DNA of 25,174 nucleotides from contig JBJKRW010000090.1 in NCBI GenBank assembly GCA_046704445.1, forward strand, positions 1 to 25,174. The letters run 5' to 3'. A model generated the notes under the pieces. That model saw only the letters and a list, made by a program, of their open reading frames with translations. It was not told where the DNA came from and did not search any database. Position 1 is the first letter of the stretch. Each line of letters opens with the position of its first letter. Of the stretch, positions 1 to 8,482 are shown in pieces. A program made the translations under genes and the position numbers. Source of the stretch: JBJKRW01 sp046704445. Lineage in GTDB: Bacteria; Patescibacteriota; Microgenomatia; UBA1406; GWC2-37-13.

Positions 1-301
1 ATATCCCGGCTCAAAATATGTTCCGGACGACGTGGATATTTCAAAAAAAGTGGGAAAGTACGCGGAACCGATTTATCTTGATGATGATTTTCTTCCTATC
101 GCGACTTTCTACTCAGGAAAAAACATTACGACGCTGCTTTCGTTGCCGGACAGCAAACGGACCATGGTCAAATTTTTTCAGTCGGACGAAAATAAATTTG
201 TGATGATAACAAGAAATTGGGCGGTTGACGGGCTTAAGGTAAATCATATCCCGTATACAATACTCGAAAAAAATAATTCGTTTTCAATTGTGACACGATA
301 A
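1..301 (+). CDS. GT-C (PMT/ArnT-like) glycosyltransferase, C-terminal fragment (5' end outside window)
   Basis: The frame is open from the first full codon at position 2 to a TAA at 299-301, so this is the last 99 residues of a gene that starts left of the window. The internal GTG at 32 is not a credible start because coding sequence continues upstream. The fragment is soluble and alpha/beta-like, with a stretch reading YAEPIYLDDDFLPIATFYSG, which resembles the extracytoplasmic C-terminal domain that follows the membrane part of many ArnT/PMT-like enzymes. No catalytic loop is present in the window. The next gene begins five bases downstream on the same strand, so the two are probably co-transcribed. 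The family call rests on this short tail and its neighbours, so the exact enzyme cannot be named. Confidence 0.6.
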   Translation, partial: YPGSKYVPDDVDISKKVGKYAEPIYLDDDFLPIATFYSGKNITTLLSLPDSKRTMVKFFQSDENKFVMITRNWAVDGLKVNHIPYTILEKNNSFSIVTR

Positions 302-306
302 CAGGT

Positions 307-2340
307 ATGCTCATTACGCTTTGTTATGTGCTTGTACTTTTGGCATTCAGCGTGTACTCATATGCGCTTATCGACGTAAATATCACTCTTTTCAATAACA
401 ACCTGTGGACTCTGTTCAGGAATATGATGGTAAATCTGGGATATTATCACAGGGACCTGTCGGGATTAATCTACGTGTTTTTCGTCGTTGTACTCTTCGG
501 CTTTTTTTATTACTTCGTCCGCCACAGTCGTAAAATTTCCATTACGAAGATCGCGCTAATCATTGGTATTATACTGCTTTTTTCATATCCGTTTATTTCG
601 CACGATTTGTTTAATTATCTGTTCGACGCAAAAATTGTTACCTGGTATCATCAGAATCCCTATCTCATGCGCGCACAGGATTTTCCGGGTGATCCCTGGG
701 TCAGATTCATGCACTGGACACACAGAACATATCCCTACGGGCCGACATTTTTGATTCTGTCTCTTGTTCCTTCTTTTCTTTCGTTCGGAAAATTTGTTCT
801 TGATTTTTTCTTTTTTAAAGGAATGATCGTGGCATTGTATGTGTTTACGGTATGGATTCTTGCAAGATATAACAAAAAATATGCGGCAATTTTTGCGTTC
901 AACCCGCTCATTTTAATAGAGGGTCTGATAAACGTACATAACGATATGATCGGTGTTTGTCTTGCGCTGATAGGTCTGACTTATGTCTTGGAAAATAGGC
1001 GAGCGGTAATGTCGAGATTGCTTCTCCTGGTTTCCGGAGGAATTAAATACATTACGTTTCCTGCGTTGTTTCTCGGAAGAAAAAGCGGATTACGGAATAT
1101 AATTATTTTCGCGGCGTTTGCATGCGGTATGGTTTATCTTTCGCTTACGCGGGAAGTCCAGCCGTGGTATTTTTTGAACTTTTTTATTTTTCTGCCTTTT
1201 TTTGCTTCGGCAATCATGAAATTTCAGATTTTTTCATTCGGGCTCCTGTTGTCAAATTATTTTTATCTCCGGTACGGGGATTTGAGCGAAACCTGGCAGT
1301 ATCACCACAAAAATATTCTTCTGTTTATTTTTTTTGCAATCAATATTTTTGTGATATCGGTGGAATATATTATCAGGAAAAAGCCGACTATTCTAATCAA
1401 AAGAACCATTCTTGCGCTTCTTTTCGTGGCTGCGGTCATAAGCCGTTTTTTTATCATAGAAAAAACGGCAATATTCGGACCCGTTCAAGGACATATTATG
1501 ATGACGCTGCTTGCGGTGCGCGACCATATTTCCAGCTTGCCTTTGATTTCATTACGTTCGCCGGGTAACTCGGCATATTATATTCTGTACGCTTTTTTCC
1601 GGGTCAGCAATTCAATTGACTGGATGACATACGCGGTTCCGCTTCTGTTTATGGCCTTCATCTGTTTGCTGCTTATTACAAAAAAACTTGGTTTCTGGGA
1701 AAAAACAACGCTGGCAATTCTGTTGATTTCTATTCCGTCAATCCTGTTTTTTACACGCTTTCTCAATACCGTATCAATTAATCTTCTGATTGTCGGAATA
1801 CTGCTGGAAGCCGTATTTTTTTGTGTATACAAAGGAAAGATTAACTTAATGTCCCGATGGTATGAAGGAAGTTCGATGTTTCGCTATATGCTTGTAATAT
1901 TTCTTTTCGTGACGGGCGTATCGGGACTCATCTTTTATTTTTCGAACGACAAATCGGTGTATGCGCTCTATGCGCAAAAAAATATAGCCGGTTGGATTTC
2001 ATATTACCGTAACAAGTGGTATTCTGATGAAAAACTTAAAGGCCATACTTATATTTCCGATCCACGGGTACAGGTGTTTGTGTATCCCCGTCAGAAAGAC
2101 GTCGGAGGAATCGGTTACTTGCTCAAAACCCAATACGGACTGAGTTTGACGGATAACCGGCATGCGACAATACGAAGATTCTTCATTTGCTATGGAAACG
2201 CGTGCAGAAAAACGCAAAAAAAAGTCGGCAGCGAAATACATTCTTTTTTACGGTTGCCAGACGGAAAACTTGTTGACGAAAGGGATTTTTTTTCCATATA
2301 TGACGAAGTCGAAAACATTCGGGTGTTTGCGTACCGTTGA
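307..2340 (+). CDS. Large polytopic GT-C glycosyltransferase, GT87-like, with a second GT39-like membrane module
   Basis: A 677-residue multi-spanning membrane protein, predicted to transfer sugar from a polyprenyl-phosphate donor outside the membrane. Residues 1-350 carry features of GT87/DUF2029-type enzymes: SHDLFNYLFDAK at 98-109 (candidate catalytic Asp100 in the first loop), YPYGP at 142-146, FNPLILIE followed by VHND at 198-213, and VQPWYF at 284-289. Residues 365-545 resemble the start of another PMT-like domain: FGPVQGH at 390-396, then a YYILYAFF stretch and FTRF at 482-485. The usual acidic residue is absent from its first loop. Residues 550-677 are soluble and probably extracytoplasmic. 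The ATG at 307 follows the upstream stop by five bases and has no clear ribosome-binding site. The TGA stop abuts the stop of the convergent gene. The substrate is unknown. Confidence 0.75.
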   Translation: MLITLCYVLVLLAFSVYSYALIDVNITLFNNNLWTLFRNMMVNLGYYHRDLSGLIYVFFVVVLFGFFYYFVRHSRKISITKIALIIGIILLFSYPFISHDLFNYLFDAKIVTWYHQNPYLMRAQDFPGDPWVRFMHWTHRTYPYGPTFLILSLVPSFLSFGKFVLDFFFFKGMIVALYVFTVWILARYNKKYAAIFAFNPLILIEGLINVHNDMIGVCLALIGLTYVLENRRAVMSRLLLLVSGGIKYITFPALFLGRKSGLRNIIIFAAFACGMVYLSLTREVQPWYFLNFFIFLPFFASAIMKFQIFSFGLLLSNYFYLRYGDLSETWQYHHKNILLFIFFAINIFVISVEYIIRKKPTILIKRTILALLFVAAVISRFFIIEKTAIFGPVQGHIMMTLLAVRDHISSLPLISLRSPGNSAYYILYAFFRVSNSIDWMTYAVPLLFMAFICLLLITKKLGFWEKTTLAILLISIPSILFFTRFLNTVSINLLIVGILLEAVFFCVYKGKINLMSRWYEGSSMFRYMLVIFLFVTGVSGLIFYFSNDKSVYALYAQKNIAGWISYYRNKWYSDEKLKGHTYISDPRVQVFVYPRQKDVGGIGYLLKTQYGLSLTDNRHATIRRFFICYGNACRKTQKKVGSEIHSFLRLPDGKLVDERDFFSIYDEVENIRVFAYR

Positions 2341-3183
2341 TCAGGGACTGAGAATATAGTTCTTCAGAACATGGAATTTTGTCCGCAAAGGCGCAAACTT
2401 CAGCGCAAAACGCAGCCTTCCGTTTTTTTGATAACGTAGGTGAATAGAGGATCCGGAACCTCCGGTGGACTGGGCGTTTTTGTGCCAGATGACTATATTC
2501 GGCACATAATACATCGGAATGTTGTTCTGTTTTGCACGTTCGCAGAAATCCGCATCTTCAAAATACAAAAAATATTTTTCGTCCCAAAAACCGGTTTTAT
2601 CAATGACGTCTTTGTCAAAACACATCAGGCACCCGTTTACGAATGTAACCGGTTCAAAGCGGTCGTATATTCCCGTATCTGTTTCGTCAACGCCCCGGTG
2701 AGGGGTCAGTGCGTTATCCCAGTCGACGGATCCTCCGGCATACCAGAGTATTTTTCCGAGGTCGGCCTTGCGGTATCTGGTTTTATGATATTCGTATCCC
2801 GGAGCATAGTAGATTTTTCCGGCGATTATCGAAGAAGGATGTGTATGGAGTGAAGACTGTACGTTTTGTACAAAGTCCTTCTTGAAATATGTATCGCTGT
2901 TGATAACGCAGAACTGCGTATATCCTTCGGCAATTGCCCCGTGAAGTCCGAGATTTACGCCGGAAGCATATCCTTTGTTCGGTCCCCGGAGAATCTGGAT
3001 CCGGACGGGGAATCCCGATGTCCGTATGGGTTTTTTTATATCGGAAAGATCGCTGACAAATACGGAAAAATTTTCGGTATCCTGTTTGTCTACGCTTCCG
3101 AGAAAGTCTTTTAGTATACTATAGTTTTGGTAGACAACGGTGATAAGCGCCAGTTTTTTCCCGTTTCCATTTACATGAGACAT
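2341..3183 (-). CDS. GT2 family glycosyltransferase, rhamnosyltransferase (WbbL)-like
   Basis: A 280-residue cytoplasmic or membrane-associated GT-A enzyme, predicted to add a sugar (rhamnose is typical of the closest family I recognise) from a nucleotide donor to a lipid-linked acceptor. Visible motifs are VVYQNYS at 16-22, NKGYASGVNLGL at 69-80, the metal/donor-binding NSD at 95-97, FVNGCLM at 181-187, the catalytic EDAD at 209-212 in FLYFEDADFCERA, and WHKNAQSTGGSGSS at 233-246. The usual VDNxS donor loop is changed to VSDLSD at 43-48. I chose the ATG at 3183. Longer starts at 3192 and 3207 exist, but a perfect extended -10 (TGATATAAT) ends seven bases before 3183 and would make that ATG the first transcribed codon. 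The gene is head-to-head with the next gene and converges on the previous one. Confidence 0.85.
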   Translation of the reverse strand: MSHVNGNGKKLALITVVYQNYSILKDFLGSVDKQDTENFSVFVSDLSDIKKPIRTSGFPVRIQILRGPNKGYASGVNLGLHGAIAEGYTQFCVINSDTYFKKDFVQNVQSSLHTHPSSIIAGKIYYAPGYEYHKTRYRKADLGKILWYAGGSVDWDNALTPHRGVDETDTGIYDRFEPVTFVNGCLMCFDKDVIDKTGFWDEKYFLYFEDADFCERAKQNNIPMYYVPNIVIWHKNAQSTGGSGSSIHLRYQKNGRLRFALKFAPLRTKFHVLKNYILSP

Positions 3184-4881
3184 ACGATTCATTATATCAA
3201 AAAACACCCGTTACTCCTTATTCTCATCCTCTCCTCACTCTTTCTGTATTTTGTCATGGATGTGGCAAGCGGTTCGCATTTTTGCTTTCATCAGAAATGC
3301 GGTATGTTTTTTTGGGGAGTGCATGCACACGACGGGATATGGCATTTGGCTCTGGTCGCGAACGCTTTCAGGCAAATTCCTTTTGTGCAGCCTACATTTG
3401 CGGGGTCTTTGTTAACAGGATATAACTATTTGTTTGATCTCTTTATGTATGTGTTGGCCGGTCTGGGGATTCCCGCGGTATTCAGCTATTTCAAACTCAT
3501 CCCTTTAATATGGTTTTGTGTGTTTATGGGACTGATGGTCGCGTTGGCGCGGAAACTGAAAAATAACCCCGTATTTGTCGGGATGCTGATATTCTATACT
3601 TTTTTCAGCGGTTCATTTTCGTTTTTCATAACCCTGTGGAAAGAGCATACGATATGGGGCTCCGCAGGATTGCTGGCCCAACTTATTTATCATCTGGTAT
3701 ATAATCCTCAGTTTTCGCTCAGTCTTCTGGGAATTCTGTATCTTCTGATAAAAATTAAAGAAAAAGATTTTTCAAAAAAAACGCTATTTTTTTCCTGTAT
3801 CATCGTTTTTCTTAACATCGGCCTCAAGTTTTACGGAGGATTCGTAACGGGGATTCTTCTTCTGTCGTATTTTGTATACGGCATGATCAAAAAACACGTC
3901 AATGTGAAGAGGGGAACGATAGGGATACTGTGTTTGGTCGCCGTTTCCGCTCTCGCCCTCCTGATGTTTTATGACCCGCTTGCATCAATGAAAACAGGAT
4001 CCATATTTATTTTTTCTCCTTTTGCCATTGTCCATCCGATTACGGAAGACCCCGGTTTGCTGTATTGGAGGTCGTTGACCGACGCACGGTATTTTTTGAT
4101 AAGTAAAGGTATCGGACCGCGTCTTGTGGCGATAGAACTTCTTAACCTGGTTTTATTTCTGGTGTTTTATCTTGGAGTAAGGATCTTTGGTTTAGTGTAT
4201 CTGGTGATAAAAGCGGTTAGAAGAAAAACGGATATTTTTGATGCGGTGGTGGCAACCGCCATTGTTGTTTCAACTGCCGCGACCGTACTGTTTGTGCAAC
4301 GCGCGCAGTGGTGGAATACGATACAATTTTTTTATTACGCGATATTTTTATCAACGATCTATCTTGCGGAACTTTCATTCGTACTCCTCAGAAAGAAAAA
4401 AATTGGATTTGTTGCAATTATGATTTTTATAATTCTTTCCGTTCCCGCGACACTGGATATTCTTAAAAACTCGTTGGGTTTTCCGGGAGACGCGTATTTG
4501 CCGGATGGCGAATATCAGGCGCTCCGTGTGCTTAAACAACAGCCGAAGGGTGTGGTACTTACTCCTCTGTTCTCGCCGAAAACCAGGGATAGTTTACAAC
4601 CCCCTTATCCTTTGTATGCATACGGGGACACCGCATATGTTGCCGCGTTTTCCTCCCAGCAAACTTATCTCAATGACATTGTCCAGTTGGGATTGACAGG
4701 CGTTGAGTATAAAAGCAGACTGGAAAAAATACAACGGAATGATTGCGCAATACTTGACGAGGTTGATTATATCTACTACAACAATGACTATAAAATAGCA
4801 CGGTCATTGTTTGACTGTCCGCTAAAACTGAAGTTTTTATACGGTAACAGAACTGCAACGATTTACCGGGTCAAAAAATAA
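3175..4881 (+). CDS. Polytopic membrane protein, putative GT-C glycosyltransferase of unassigned family
   Basis: A 568-residue multi-spanning membrane protein. The ATG at 3175 gives MRHTIHYIKK followed directly by a hydrophobic segment. An upstream in-frame TTG at 3127 would add 16 residues of poor character. The first extracytoplasmic loop contains VHAHDGIWHLAL (residues 49-60) with an Asp at 53, and GYNYLFDLF at 82-90, the kind of acidic loop that supplies the base in GT-C enzymes. About nine further hydrophobic segments follow. The C-terminal 120 residues are soluble, beginning near YLPDGEYQALRVLK. I do not recognise a named family. Its size, acidic loop and company support a lipid-linked sugar transferase acting outside the membrane. 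It overlaps the start of the divergent GT2 gene and, by 19 bases, the end of the convergent gene. Confidence 0.65.
   Translation: MRHTIHYIKKHPLLLILILSSLFLYFVMDVASGSHFCFHQKCGMFFWGVHAHDGIWHLALVANAFRQIPFVQPTFAGSLLTGYNYLFDLFMYVLAGLGIPAVFSYFKLIPLIWFCVFMGLMVALARKLKNNPVFVGMLIFYTFFSGSFSFFITLWKEHTIWGSAGLLAQLIYHLVYNPQFSLSLLGILYLLIKIKEKDFSKKTLFFSCIIVFLNIGLKFYGGFVTGILLLSYFVYGMIKKHVNVKRGTIGILCLVAVSALALLMFYDPLASMKTGSIFIFSPFAIVHPITEDPGLLYWRSLTDARYFLISKGIGPRLVAIELLNLVLFLVFYLGVRIFGLVYLVIKAVRRKTDIFDAVVATAIVVSTAATVLFVQRAQWWNTIQFFYYAIFLSTIYLAELSFVLLRKKKIGFVAIMIFIILSVPATLDILKNSLGFPGDAYLPDGEYQALRVLKQQPKGVVLTPLFSPKTRDSLQPPYPLYAYGDTAYVAAFSSQQTYLNDIVQLGLTGVEYKSRLEKIQRNDCAILDEVDYIYYNNDYKIARSLFDCPLKLKFLYGNRTATIYRVKK
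3191..3199 (-). promoter_or_regulatory. Extended -10 promoter for the GT2 gene, predicting a leaderless start at 3183
   Basis: The minus strand reads TGATATAAT from 3199 to 3191, a perfect extended -10 (TGn plus TATAAT). No good -35 is seen at the usual distance, which extended -10 promoters tolerate. Seven bases separate it from the ATG at 3183, so transcription would begin at or beside that codon. It lies inside the coding sequence of the divergent gene. Confidence 0.45.
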
Positions 4882-6467
4882 GCGGGTTTTTCCGAATAAT
4901 CCTTATACATGATTCGTTCCTTTATTCTCTTGTTATTGATGTCGCTGAATTGCTGAAACTGTTCCGGATCCAGACAGCGGTCGCTGATAAGGGAGTTTGA
5001 CTTCATCATAAAATCCTGCAAATTTGTACAATGTGTAACCGTGATGTTTTTCCATACGAAAGGATACCCTTTTTTAAGAGATTCCTGTACGGCGTTCAGA
5101 TTCAAGGGCTTATTGTCCATATATACAATGCTTAAAAATACATCCTGCGGAGATTTGGAATAAATAACGTACCGGGTATTTTTATGCGACATTAACCATG
5201 CAGACAGGGTCCGTTCGTTTTCATTAAACAGTTCGGAAACGGTGACGGGACGCCGTTCATAATAGTTGTAGGCGAAATCCGTAATATTTACGGCAGTTAT
5301 GATGACAAGAATAAATGCAAGAAGTCGCAGTTTGATCGATTTTCTGATAAAAGGTATGGCGTACGCAATTCCTGAAGCTATGATGAATGCAAAACCTACT
5401 CCCGAGAACATCGAGCGGATGGCAAAGGAGGATCCGTTTGTGCTGAGCAGGGAAGGGATCATTCCGATTGCCGCAAAACCCGATAAAAAGAAATCACGGG
5501 CATCCGGTTTTTTTCCGAACGAGATAAAACCAAGATAGTAAAAAAGAATGAATGCAAGAAAGAACTGTCCGGCGGCGGTATTTCCGTTTATCGCGCTGTA
5601 GTCTCCCTGTTCAAAGAGATATGAAATATCCTGGCCTTTGGCAAAATTTCCGAGCATATAATCGAGAGAGCTCGTGAGTTTGTTTGAGAATAATTTTTTA
5701 AACGTATCGGGTGCGATCGACGTCATGCGTTTGAATGTTACGTCCTGCGTAAGTTGAGGCTTGTTGAAAAAAATTATCTCGCCCAATCTGGATTGGGTTG
5801 TTTGTCTGTCGATTACCAACGTAGAGATGATAAGAAAAACCACGAAGATGAGATTTATCGTATTTTTTATGAAAAAATTCTTCCGGTTGCCGTGACGGAT
5901 TACAAAAAAAAGCTCAAGATAGAGGATAAGAAACGGAATCAAAAGTCTGAATCCTTCGTATGTATAAAACGTGAGAAAAAACAACACGTAGGACAATATC
6001 CTTTTTTGTTTAAGATAGAGCAGAACTCCGGCAAGAAGAAACACTATGGCAAGAGGAATGTCAAGGGCGAGTCTCGTGAGGTGGAACACCCAGGGACTGA
6101 AACAGAAGATTATTGTGGTTAACAGTGATTTTTGTTTGTTTTTTGAAACCGTGAACGTGATCCAGTATACGAGGAACACAAGAAAAGCGGATACAAGCAC
6201 AAACGGAAGTCTTGCCGCAAATACGGTTCTGATTGGAACAAAGAAAGACCAGAGGGCGGAAAAGTAAATGGCGAATAAGGGATTATTCGGACTGATATGC
6301 ATAAAGTGAAGAGGAAAAAAATTTCCGAACAGATCTTTTCCCGTCTTTGCTATCGAGTACCCGGAAAACACGATATCGCGCTCGTCGTGGAGTAAAAAAA
6401 TCTGGTTTAAAAACGGAAGCCTGATCAGGATAAATAAAAGCGCAAGACCCAAAAGTAATTTTTTCAT
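4863..6467 (-). CDS. PMT/ArnT-like (GT39/PF13231-type) GT-C glycosyltransferase
   Basis: A 534-residue integral membrane enzyme. The N-terminal segment is followed by a first loop with HDERD at 27-31, where Asp28-Glu29 match the catalytic Asp-Glu pair of PMT/ArnT enzymes. This is followed by SIAKTGKD at 38-45 and NPLFAIY at 62-68, the donor/acceptor loop typical of the family. This loop resembles that of the enzyme at 16412-18085 (SIAQTGKD...NPLYIY), so the two are likely paralogues with related donors. A soluble C-terminal domain of about 120 residues ends in YFLTR. The start codon shares one base with the preceding stop (TAATG at 6469-6465), which suggests translational coupling. It is the last gene of the flippase operon. 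Confidence 0.85.
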   Translation of the reverse strand: MKKLLLGLALLFILIRLPFLNQIFLLHDERDIVFSGYSIAKTGKDLFGNFFPLHFMHISPNNPLFAIYFSALWSFFVPIRTVFAARLPFVLVSAFLVFLVYWITFTVSKNKQKSLLTTIIFCFSPWVFHLTRLALDIPLAIVFLLAGVLLYLKQKRILSYVLFFLTFYTYEGFRLLIPFLILYLELFFVIRHGNRKNFFIKNTINLIFVVFLIISTLVIDRQTTQSRLGEIIFFNKPQLTQDVTFKRMTSIAPDTFKKLFSNKLTSSLDYMLGNFAKGQDISYLFEQGDYSAINGNTAAGQFFLAFILFYYLGFISFGKKPDARDFFLSGFAAIGMIPSLLSTNGSSFAIRSMFSGVGFAFIIASGIAYAIPFIRKSIKLRLLAFILVIITAVNITDFAYNYYERRPVTVSELFNENERTLSAWLMSHKNTRYVIYSKSPQDVFLSIVYMDNKPLNLNAVQESLKKGYPFVWKNITVTHCTNLQDFMMKSNSLISDRCLDPEQFQQFSDINNKRIKERIMYKDYSEKPAYFLTR

Positions 6468-8482
6468 TACGTTGGTTTAATAAATACCGCCAAACATATG
6501 ATTGCCAGCGCAAGCAAACCGATTATGGCAAAATATACCATAAAGAAAACGGGTTTTTGGCTGATGTGATACCGTATTGCCCGTATCATCTGGTCGGGTT
6601 CGTATTGTCCCCGGATATTCATTTCAAACACGTTTTTTTCCATAAAAGTCAGATGGACATATTGATCCTGTGAAGGGGTGTCGTAGATGGATGAACCAAC
6701 CGTATCTCCAATGAGTTTTGCCGCGCGGAATGAAATTTTGTTTGCTCCTTTTTCCTTTGCGATAAAGATATTGAAGTGTTTGGCGGTGATGGGTTGATCC
6801 AGTTTGACGGTAAAATAGTCTTCGACCTCGGGGAACGCAAAGTCATTTACTTTCTGTACGAATAATATCGAATTGTCGGGCTTTCTAAACGTAAAAACCG
6901 TATTATCATAATCGTTGATTTCATTTCTTTGCGATCTGATTTCCAGCGCGTTGATCGTGTGGCCTTTCTGATTTGACACCTTGACCTCAAGGGGGGTGGT
7001 CGACAGGTATATTCGTTTTTCGATATCCTGATATGCCTGTGAAGGCATGACGACAAACCGCGTTTTTATCACAAAATCACACACGAATAATACGGAATAC
7101 AGGGTAACCAGAAGTATGGTGATTTTGCCAAGATCTAGGCGGAGAGAACGGGTTTTTATGGTGAGAAAATCACGGATGCGCGTGAGGGAAAACAACTCCG
7201 AGAACAAAAGGATAAACAGATATGCATACACTACCGTCATCGCACTGGTGATAAACAGTCCGACAAGGTCGGAGTTGATCACGCCCGACGCAAGATATTT
7301 ATAATCAAGCATATTGCTGAATCCGTATCCGAGAGTAGGCTTCAGTAGCCCGGAAAGGTCGACTCCGATCATTACCCGTTTGAAGAATCCGAATACGGGA
7401 CCGAGAAAAAAAATTCCGTATCCGGGATCCAGAAGCGTAAGAATAGCGAGGAAAGGAAGAATCCATATATTGAACTGGGGAAATAGAAAAGAACTGTCTT
7501 CGGTCATATAAATAATGCTTAGTATGAGTATGCTGATGAATACCGGTATCCGCGGATTGCGGAAAAGTTCTTTCCGTTTAATAAAAACAAGAAAAAGCAG
7601 GAAGAAATAAATGAAAAGAAATATCGAGGTACTGTTTAGCTGGAAGTTCAGAATTGCCGTTGATTCCTTTGACATAAGAAAAAATTGCTTCATTAACGCC
7701 GCGTCGCGATCCCAGGGCTGTCCCAGCAGAATATAGAAAATTCCCGAGATTCCCGAATAGAATATGAAATTTATCAGAGAACCGGAGAAAGAAAATACGG
7801 CAAAGGGAATTAATAGAATCGGCACCTGTTTTACCACGGCACCCAATGAGAGAAATGTGAACGTAAGGATTTTATTCCGGGTAATGCCTTTGTTGTGATC
7901 TGCATGCAGTGACTTTGTCCAGAAGTAGACTCCGGCCATCAGGCAGGTAAGCATAAAAAAATCCGACTGGAAAACAGCATACGGAACAATCATTAAAAAC
8001 GGAGTGAAAGCCCAGAAGAAGAGCGCCTTTGATGCAAGTTTCGGTTTGAGCAGCGCGGCGGTTTTGTAAAAAAAATACACAAACACGAAATCAAAAAGAA
8101 GCTGAAGCATTTTAATTGATATAAGCTGATAAAGGGGCGGGCCCCAATGAAACAGTGTTTGAAGATATGTTGCAGGATTTTCATATGTTTTCGTATCAAA
8201 AAGATATCGCAGCTGGATAAGTTTGACCTTGTCGAGTACCTTAAGACAAAGAGCGGTAAGTTCGTAATAGATTTTTCCGTATAACTGTACCTGCAGACCG
8301 AAGCGTTTCAGCGCAAAGAAACCGGCCACAAGACTGCAGGTATCGGCGACGGATTTACCCAACGCAAGAATGTTGAAAAAATCGAACGTGGAATTGAAAA
8401 AGAACGCGAACAGGAGTCGAATGACAATGCCGGCCAAAAAAATAATTAGAAGAACTCGATGTTTTTTAAGAAATTGGAGCAT
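6467..8482 (-). CDS. GT-C glycosyltransferase (GT87/Gpi18-like) with membrane-anchored extracytoplasmic beta domain
   Basis: A 671-residue polytopic protein. The first loop carries FDFFNILALGKS (residues 33-44) with candidate catalytic Asp34, later HWGPPLYQLISIK at 112-124, and VFQSDFF at 170-176, in the position of the GQ(V/I)D/E motif of COG5542-type enzymes such as its neighbour. Hydrophobic segments continue to about residue 465. Residues 469-644 form a large hydrophilic stretch rich in alternating polar/hydrophobic residues, suggesting a beta sandwich, and a final membrane helix at 645-668 holds it close to the membrane. That domain may bind the growing glycan (inference). The ATG at 8482 lies 17 bases inside the end of the upstream gene. 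No Shine-Dalgarno sequence is visible. Donor and acceptor are unknown. Confidence 0.7.
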   Translation of the reverse strand: MLQFLKKHRVLLIIFLAGIVIRLLFAFFFNSTFDFFNILALGKSVADTCSLVAGFFALKRFGLQVQLYGKIYYELTALCLKVLDKVKLIQLRYLFDTKTYENPATYLQTLFHWGPPLYQLISIKMLQLLFDFVFVYFFYKTAALLKPKLASKALFFWAFTPFLMIVPYAVFQSDFFMLTCLMAGVYFWTKSLHADHNKGITRNKILTFTFLSLGAVVKQVPILLIPFAVFSFSGSLINFIFYSGISGIFYILLGQPWDRDAALMKQFFLMSKESTAILNFQLNSTSIFLFIYFFLLFLVFIKRKELFRNPRIPVFISILILSIIYMTEDSSFLFPQFNIWILPFLAILTLLDPGYGIFFLGPVFGFFKRVMIGVDLSGLLKPTLGYGFSNMLDYKYLASGVINSDLVGLFITSAMTVVYAYLFILLFSELFSLTRIRDFLTIKTRSLRLDLGKITILLVTLYSVLFVCDFVIKTRFVVMPSQAYQDIEKRIYLSTTPLEVKVSNQKGHTINALEIRSQRNEINDYDNTVFTFRKPDNSILFVQKVNDFAFPEVEDYFTVKLDQPITAKHFNIFIAKEKGANKISFRAAKLIGDTVGSSIYDTPSQDQYVHLTFMEKNVFEMNIRGQYEPDQMIRAIRYHISQKPVFFMVYFAIIGLLALAIICLAVFIKPT

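Noticed and set aside
1122..1568. Open plus-strand frame of 148 codons
   Set aside because: It lies wholly inside the 677-residue GT-C gene in another frame, with no family motifs. It is a shadow of coding sequence.
2359..2370. GTTCTTCAGAAC hairpin after the convergent stops as a terminator
   Set aside because: The stem is only four base pairs, there is no following T-run on either strand, and it lies in coding sequence.
2440..2853. Open plus-strand frame of 137 codons
   Set aside because: It is antisense to the GT2 gene at 2341-3183, whose motifs are unambiguous.
3115..3125. TATACT/TATAGT as a -10 for the GT-C gene at 3175
   Set aside because: The hexamers are good but no -35 fits at 16-18 bases and there is no extended -10, so I did not list it as a promoter.
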